DNA of 64,000 nt, taken from NCBI RefSeq assembly GCF_000276605.1, contig NZ_AKJX01000097.1, forward strand, positions 1 to 64,000, given 5' to 3'. The notes beneath the pieces were generated by a model, which was given only the letters and a program-made list of their open reading frames with translations, ran no database searches and was not told the DNA's origin. The DNA is from Acidovorax sp. CF316 (lineage in GTDB: Bacteria; Pseudomonadota; Gammaproteobacteria; Burkholderiales; Burkholderiaceae_C). How positions within the stretch are numbered: the first letter of the stretch is position 1; the number at the start of each line of letters is the position of its first letter. A program made the translations under genes and the position numbers. Below are positions 59,753 through 64,000 of this stretch, piece after piece.

Positions 59753-60292
59753 TCAGGCCTCCCGGGCTTGGTGGACTTGGAATTGGAAAGCACCTTGCTC
59801 GTCGCGCGCCAGGGCCAGCGATTGCGTGGCCGGCAGCGCCACGCGCGCCGCCGCGAACTCGGCGTGCACCGGCAGCTCGCGCCCGCCGCGGTCCACCAGC
59901 ACGGCCAGGCGCACGCTGGCGGGGCGGCCGTAGTCGAACAGCTCGTTGAGCACGGCGCGGATGGTGCGACCGGTGTACAGCACGTCGTCGAGCACGATGA
60001 TGTCGGCACCGTTGACGTCGAACGGCAGCGCGGTCTGCGCGCCGGCCGCGAGGCCGCGCTGGGCGAAGTCGTCGCGGTGCATCACCGACGAAAGCACGCC
60101 GGGGGCGCCATCGAGCCCCAGGTCCTTCTGCAGACGCTCGGCCAACCAGGCGCCGCCCGAGGCGATGCCCGCCAGGTGGGTGCCGCCCGGGTTGTTCATC
60201 ATGCTGCGCACGCCGCGCAGCAGCTCGCGGTACAGGGCCTCGGCATCGAGCACCAGGCTGCCTGACGGTGAAGAGGTGGTAGGCGTCGTCAT
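59753..60292 (-). CDS. pyrR: PyrR bifunctional regulator / uracil phosphoribosyltransferase
   Basis: A 179-residue type I phosphoribosyltransferase. The PRPP loop [19 protein letters not shown] is canonical, with [13 protein letters not shown] and [19 protein letters not shown] matching PyrR. In bacilli it is an RNA-binding attenuator; in proteobacteria it is first of the pyrR-pyrB-pyrC' operon, and its regulatory role there is less clear. Its ATG overlaps the stop of ruvX (ATGA). GAGGA lies ahead of the start. Confidence 0.93.
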   Translation of the reverse strand: MTTPTTSSPSGSLVLDAEALYRELLRGVRSMMNNPGGTHLAGIASGGAWLAERLQKDLGLDGAPGVLSSVMHRDDFAQRGLAAGAQTALPFDVNGADIIVLDDVLYTGRTIRAVLNELFDYGRPASVRLAVLVDRGGRELPVHAEFAAARVALPATQSLALARDEQGAFQFQVHQAREA

Positions 60293-60711
60293 GGGAGATT
60301 CCTCAAAAACTGTTCCAGGATGATGCAGGCCGAGGCGGCGTCGGCATCCTTGGCGCCACCGGCGATGGCCTCGGTGGTGCTGTAGCGCTCGTCGACCTCG
60401 AACACCGGCAGGCCGAAGCGGCCACGCAACTGGCGCCCGAACTTCAGGGCGCGCTCGGTGTTCTCGTGGCTCGCGCCATCGGGGTGGTAGGGCACGCCGA
60501 TCACCAGGGCGTCGGGCTGCCACTCCTTGATGCGCTGGGCCACCTGCACGAAGCGGGCGTCTGCGCCCTCGGCCTTGATGGTCTCCTGCGGGCTGGCGCT
60601 GCGCAGCATGCGGTTGCCCGTGGCCACGCCCGTGCGCTTGGTGCCGAAATCAAAAGCAAGAAAGGTCTGGAAATGCGCAGGAACGGCAGGCTGAACGGGC
60701 AAGCCGGTCAT
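60289..60711 (-). CDS. ruvX: YqgF/RuvX family Holliday-junction resolvase-like nuclease
   Basis: A 140-residue RNase H-fold protein. Catalytic motifs: [17 protein letters not shown] (first Asp), [27 protein letters not shown] (Glu/Asp) and [16 protein letters not shown] (final Asp). It processes 16S/23S rRNA precursors in the ribosome maturation role known for YqgF and may resolve Holliday junctions. It overlaps yqgE upstream and pyrR downstream by 4 bp each, so yqgE-ruvX-pyrR are translationally coupled. Confidence 0.95.
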   Translation of the reverse strand: MTGLPVQPAVPAHFQTFLAFDFGTKRTGVATGNRMLRSASPQETIKAEGADARFVQVAQRIKEWQPDALVIGVPYHPDGASHENTERALKFGRQLRGRFGLPVFEVDERYSTTEAIAGGAKDADAASACIILEQFLRNLP

Positions 60712-61307
60712 GCGTGCCCCGCCTCGGGCGAGAGCATCCAGGCCTGCAGGCCCAAGAGGGCCAGTGCGCGGTCGTAACGCTCAGTCACGGGGGTGTCGAA
60801 AATCACCGACAGGTCGGCCGCCACGGTGAGCCAGGCGTTCTCGGCCAGTTCCGATTCGAGCTGGCCCTCGCCCCAGGACGAGTAGCCCAGGGTGATGAGC
60901 ACGCGGCGCGGGCCGGCGCCGGTGGACAGGGCCTCGAGTACGTCTTTGGAGGTGGTCATCTCCAGGCCGCCGGGGATGGTCATGGTGGAGGCGTACGCCG
61001 ATTCCTCGGTCTCGGCACTGTCCATGAGCATGGGTTCGTGCAGCACGAAGCCGCGCTCGGTCTGCACCGGGCCGCCCGAGAAGACGGGGGCGGCGCGCAG
61101 GTCCTCGCGGCGCAGGGACAGGTCGACCTTGTCGAACAGGCCCTTCAGGGTGATGTCGGTGGGCTTGTTGATGATGAGCCCCAGCGCGCCACGCTCGCTG
61201 TGCTCGCACAGGTAGACCACACTGCGCGCGAAAGACGCATCCTCCAGACCGGGCATCGCGATCAGGAAGTGATGCGTCAGGTTGATGGGCGCAGAATCGA
61301 TAGACAT
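60708..61307 (-). CDS. yqgE: YqgE/AlgH family protein
   Basis: A 199-residue protein of the UPF0301 family. Signatures: LTHHFLIAMPGLEDASFARS, VVYLCEHSERGALGLIINKP, VFSGGPVQTERGFVLHEP and ITLGYSSWGEGQLESELAEN. The biochemical function is unknown; it is almost always beside yqgF/ruvX. It is the first gene of the yqgE-ruvX-pyrR-pyrB-pyrC'-plsC run and is divergent from the photolyase gene, with only 23 bp between the two start codons. Confidence 0.95.
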   Translation of the reverse strand: MSIDSAPINLTHHFLIAMPGLEDASFARSVVYLCEHSERGALGLIINKPTDITLKGLFDKVDLSLRREDLRAAPVFSGGPVQTERGFVLHEPMLMDSAETEESAYASTMTIPGGLEMTTSKDVLEALSTGAGPRRVLITLGYSSWGEGQLESELAENAWLTVAADLSVIFDTPVTERYDRALALLGLQAWMLSPEAGHA

Positions 61308-61330
61308 ATCTCGCAATTTTAACGGTGAAC

Positions 61331-62794
61331 ATGGAGCCCTCTTATTCCACCGGTCTCGTCTGGTTCCGGCGCGACCTGCGCGCCAGCGACCACGCGGCCC
61401 TCTACCACGCGCTGACCGAGTGCCGCAAAGTGCACTGCGCCTTCGTTTTCGACACGGAAATCCTCGATCCGCTGCCCAAAAAGGACCGGCGCGTGGAGTT
61501 CATCCGCGCATCGCTGGCCGAGCTCGACGAGCGCCTGCGCACCCTGTCGGGCCACGCCACCGGGGGTCTGATCGTGCTGCACGCGGTGGCCAGCGATGCC
61601 ATCCCCGCCCTGGCGGTGGAACTGGGGGTGGACGCCGTGTTCACCAACCACGACGACGAGCCCCAGGCCCTGGCGCGCGACAGCCGGGTGCGCACGCGGC
61701 TGGCAGCGGCCGGGCGGGCGTTTCACACCTACAAGGACCACACGGTCTTCGAGCGCGGCGAGGTGCTGACCCAGACCGGCAAGCCCTACAGCGTGTTCAC
61801 GCCGTACAAGAACGCCTGGCTCAGGAAGGTGGATGCCTTCTACCTCAAGGGCTACCCCGTGGAGCGCCACGCCCACCGCCTGGCGCCCCGGCCCAAGGCG
61901 CACGGGCACGCGGTGCCCCCGCTCGCGGCCCTGGGGTTCGAGCCGGCGGGGATGGCCCTGCCGGCGGGTGAAAGCGGGGCGCAGGCGCTGTTCGAGGACT
62001 TCCAGCAGCGCATCGGCCGCTACGAGGATGCGCGCAATTTCCCGGCCGTGAAGGGGCCGAGCTACCTGAGCGTGCACCTGCGCTTTGGCACCATCTCGCC
62101 GCGCCTGCTGGCACGCACGGCGCACGGCCTGGCGATCAAGGGCAACCAGGGTGCCGCCACCTGGCTCAGCGAGCTGGTCTGGCGCGATTTCTACCACCAG
62201 ATCCTGGCGCACCACCCGCATGTGGTGGAGCACAGCTTCAAGCCGGCCTATGACGCCATCGCGTGGGAGAGCGGCCCCGAGGCCCAGGAACTGTTCGCGG
62301 CCTGGTGCGAGGGCCGCACGGGCTACCCGCTGGTGGATGCGGCCATGGCCCAAATCAACCAGACGGGCTACATGCACAACCGGCTGCGCATGGTGGTGGC
62401 CAGCTTTCTGGTGAAGGACCTGGGCATCGACTGGCGCTGGGGGGAGGCGTACTTCGCCACCCACCTCAACGACTTCGATCTGGCAGCCAACAACGGCGGC
62501 TGGCAGTGGGCCAGCTCCAGCGGCTGCGACGCGCAGCCCTACTTTCGCATCTTCAACCCGGTGAGCCAGAGCGAGAAGTTCGACGCCCGGGGCCAGTTCA
62601 TCCGCAAGTACCTGCCGCAGCTGGCCACCCTGCCCGACGCCGCCCTGCACGCGCCCTGGAAGGCCAAGCCGCTGGAGTTGCAGGCAGCCGGCGTGGTGCT
62701 GGGCAGCACCTACCCGCACCCCATCGTGGACCACGACGAGGCACGCCAGCGCACGCTGGAACGCTATGCGGTGGTGAAGGCGGCGGCGGACTGA
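61331..62794 (+). CDS. phrB: Class I CPD photolyase
   Basis: A 487-residue photolyase/cryptochrome. The N-terminal antenna domain covers 1-135 (LVWFRRDLRASDHAALYHAL), the FAD domain about 200-470, with GPSYLSVHLRFGTISPRLLA, ELVWRDFYHQIL, the FAD-site TGYPLVDAAMAQINQTGYMH, NRLRMVVASFLVKDL, and the HLNDFDLAANNGGWQWASSS FAD/adenine region. It repairs UV-induced cyclobutane pyrimidine dimers with blue light. An in-frame GTG lies two codons upstream. It is divergent from yqgE. Confidence 0.94.
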   Translation: MEPSYSTGLVWFRRDLRASDHAALYHALTECRKVHCAFVFDTEILDPLPKKDRRVEFIRASLAELDERLRTLSGHATGGLIVLHAVASDAIPALAVELGVDAVFTNHDDEPQALARDSRVRTRLAAAGRAFHTYKDHTVFERGEVLTQTGKPYSVFTPYKNAWLRKVDAFYLKGYPVERHAHRLAPRPKAHGHAVPPLAALGFEPAGMALPAGESGAQALFEDFQQRIGRYEDARNFPAVKGPSYLSVHLRFGTISPRLLARTAHGLAIKGNQGAATWLSELVWRDFYHQILAHHPHVVEHSFKPAYDAIAWESGPEAQELFAAWCEGRTGYPLVDAAMAQINQTGYMHNRLRMVVASFLVKDLGIDWRWGEAYFATHLNDFDLAANNGGWQWASSSGCDAQPYFRIFNPVSQSEKFDARGQFIRKYLPQLATLPDAALHAPWKAKPLELQAAGVVLGSTYPHPIVDHDEARQRTLERYAVVKAAAD

Positions 62795-62798
62795 GGGT

Positions 62799-62815
62799 GC
62801 GGGGCCTGGCCCCGC
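62799..62815 (+). terminator. GC palindrome between convergent genes
   Basis: GCGGGGCC-T-GGCCCCGC lies 4 bp after the photolyase stop codon, between it and the convergent PilU-type gene. There is no T-tract. The same GGGGCCTGGCCCC core follows the GntR regulator gene (36335). Confidence 0.4.
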
Positions 62816-62824
62816 TGGGCAGGG

Positions 62825-63982
62825 TCAGAACCGCGAAATGGGGTCGCGCGGCTTCTCGGCCATCTGCATGCCGCCATCGTCGATGGCCAGCCCGTTGCCG
62901 GACGCCAGGCGCAGGCGCAAGGTGACGTCGGTGCGGTTGTCGGCATTGGCCACGGCCTCGGCGGGGGTGATGGCGCCGGCCTCCACCAGGGCCAGCAGCG
63001 ACTGGTCGAAGCTGCCCATGCCCTGCTCGGTGCCGCGGATGATGGCGGTCTTGAGCTCGTCGACCTGGCCCTTCTGGATCAGGTCGGCGACAAAGGGGGT
63101 GAGCAACATGACCTCAGTGGCGGGCACCAGGGTGCCCTTGACGCTCTTGATCAGGCGCTGGGCGATCACGGCCTTCAAGCTCAGCGACAGGTCCATCAGC
63201 AGCTGCTGGTGGGCCGTCTCGGGAAAGAAGTTGAGGATGCGCTGCACCGACTGGCTGGCGTTGTGCGCGTGCAGGGTGGACACGCACAGGTGGCCCGACT
63301 GCGCGTAGTGCAGCGCATGTTGCATGGTGGCGCGGTCGCGGATCTCGCCGATCAGGATCACGCTGGGCGCCTCGCGCATGGCGCGGCGCAGGGCCTCATC
63401 GTAGGACAGGGTATCGAGGCCCACCTCGCGCTGGGTCACCAGGGATTTCTTGTGGTTGTGCAGGTACTCGATCGGGTCCTCGATGGTGAGGATGTGCCCG
63501 TTGGCGTGCTCGTTGCGGTGGTCCAGCATGGCCGCGAGCGTGGTGGTCTTGCCGGAGCCGGCGGCGCCCACGGTGAGGATCAGCCCGCCGTTGAGGAACG
63601 CCAGCTGCTTGAGCACCGGCGGCAGGCCCAACTGGTCGAGTTGCGGAATGTTGGACACCACGTGCCGCACCACGATGCCGACCTGCCCGCGCTGCATGTG
63701 GATGTTGAAACGAAAGCGCTCGCCATCGGGCGTGGTGTACGAGAGGTCGCACTCCATGGTGGCCTCGAACTCCTCGCGCTGCGCCTTGCGCATCACCGAG
63801 TAGGCCATCATGCGGATGTCGTCGGCGCCCATGACCTGGCGCGAAATGGGCACGTACAGGCCCTGGCGCTTGACCGTGGGCGAGGCGCCCGCAAGCAGGA
63901 ACAGGTCGGACGCGCCTTCGCGCGCCACAAGGGCCAGACAGGCCAGCAACCGGCTGTCGCCGGCAGGTGAAGTCGACTCCAT
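62825..63982 (-). CDS. pilU: PilT/PilU-family type IV pilus retraction ATPase (PilU-like)
   Basis: A 385-residue secretion ATPase. An N-terminal PAS-like domain (1-115, ALVAREGASDLFLLAGASPT) precedes the ATPase with Walker A GAAGSGKTT (139-147), Asp-box HILTIEDPIEYLH (163-175), Walker B SVILIGEIRD (207-216) and the His-box CVSTLHAHNASQSV. PilT normally reads AIRNLIREDK...; the extended C-terminal end and DLFL start fit PilU. PilU assists pilus retraction. PilT would be expected next to it beyond the window edge. The start lies 18 bp from the end of the window. Confidence 0.9.
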   Translation of the reverse strand: MESTSPAGDSRLLACLALVAREGASDLFLLAGASPTVKRQGLYVPISRQVMGADDIRMMAYSVMRKAQREEFEATMECDLSYTTPDGERFRFNIHMQRGQVGIVVRHVVSNIPQLDQLGLPPVLKQLAFLNGGLILTVGAAGSGKTTTLAAMLDHRNEHANGHILTIEDPIEYLHNHKKSLVTQREVGLDTLSYDEALRRAMREAPSVILIGEIRDRATMQHALHYAQSGHLCVSTLHAHNASQSVQRILNFFPETAHQQLLMDLSLSLKAVIAQRLIKSVKGTLVPATEVMLLTPFVADLIQKGQVDELKTAIIRGTEQGMGSFDQSLLALVEAGAITPAEAVANADNRTDVTLRLRLASGNGLAIDDGGMQMAEKPRDPISRF

Positions 63983-64000
63983 CGGTACCTCAGGTCAGGC

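Noticed and set aside
1-64000. tRNA, rRNA, prophage or insertion-sequence genes
   Set aside because: I saw no cloverleaf-type sequences, transposase or integrase motifs, or phage structural genes; short RNAs cannot be excluded by eye.

Overview
The window is a GC-rich, densely packed chromosomal segment of a betaproteobacterium, most likely in the family Comamonadaceae (Acidovorax, Diaphorobacter or Comamonas type). The evidence is the gene content: TctC/Bug-type tricarboxylate binding proteins paired with LysR regulators, an Omp32-type porin, a pyrR-pyrB-pyrC' operon next to ruvX and yqgE, a PilU-type ATPase, and many Comamonas-type DUF genes. The genus is an inference. I saw no rRNA, tRNA, CRISPR array, prophage or insertion sequence.

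Regions, left to right. 0-4.2 kb: a truncated LysR gene, a DUF1428 gene, a 22-bp perfect inverted repeat, then a LysR regulator divergent from an adenosine-deaminase-family gene and a Bug-type binding protein. 4.4-9.7 kb: a small membrane protein, an ArsR/SRPBCC pair, a quinone oxidoreductase, a membrane protein with a PilP-like N-terminal domain followed by the remnant of a second copy, and an RhtA-type exporter divergent from an Lrp/AsnC regulator. 9.7-16.9 kb: small DUF genes (NTF2-like, ferredoxin-like, DUF4262, DUF1810, DUF4287), a two-repeat lipoprotein and secreted or membrane proteins of unknown role. 16.9-21.7 kb: panE and a histidine kinase/response regulator pair beside a DegP/DegQ-type protease whose promoter region carries an 11-bp tandem repeat. 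21.8-25.4 kb: an SRPBCC protein and galM, then a small visibly AT-richer island with an Imm50-like gene, a frameshifted and deleted copy of the galM 5' end, a small conserved protein and an HNH nuclease.

25.4-30.7 kb: a serine hydrolase translationally coupled to a Bug binding protein, with a divergent LysR gene, an exported unknown and an EamA transporter. 30.8-39.5 kb: a sugar-acid locus. A divergent FadR-type GntR regulator faces the operon uronate dehydrogenase - lactonase - TRAP transporter (P, Q, M). A porin and an alpha-ketoglutarate semialdehyde dehydrogenase follow the regulator. Together they import uronates, oxidise them to aldarates and finish at 2-oxoglutarate; the two dehydratase steps are not in the window. 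39.6-44.3 kb: a metal-uptake cluster (small Cys-containing exported protein, TonB receptor, PepSY membrane protein). 44.4-48.3 kb: purine salvage (xanthine/uracil-type permease, 8-oxoguanine deaminase-like amidohydrolase, LysR).

48.4-53 kb: a divergent ferric-iron ABC permease/ATPase pair around a predicted Fur box, an orphan SiaB-like gene, and a DUF4166-DUF393 pair whose junction carries a 29-bp-period duplication. 53-57 kb: a Yip1-domain protein and several unknown exported proteins. 56.7-64 kb: a pyrimidine and housekeeping block, all on the minus strand apart from the photolyase: yqgE, ruvX, pyrR, pyrB, a dihydroorotase homologue lacking its zinc histidines, a lysophospholipid acyltransferase and a pilU-like ATPase.
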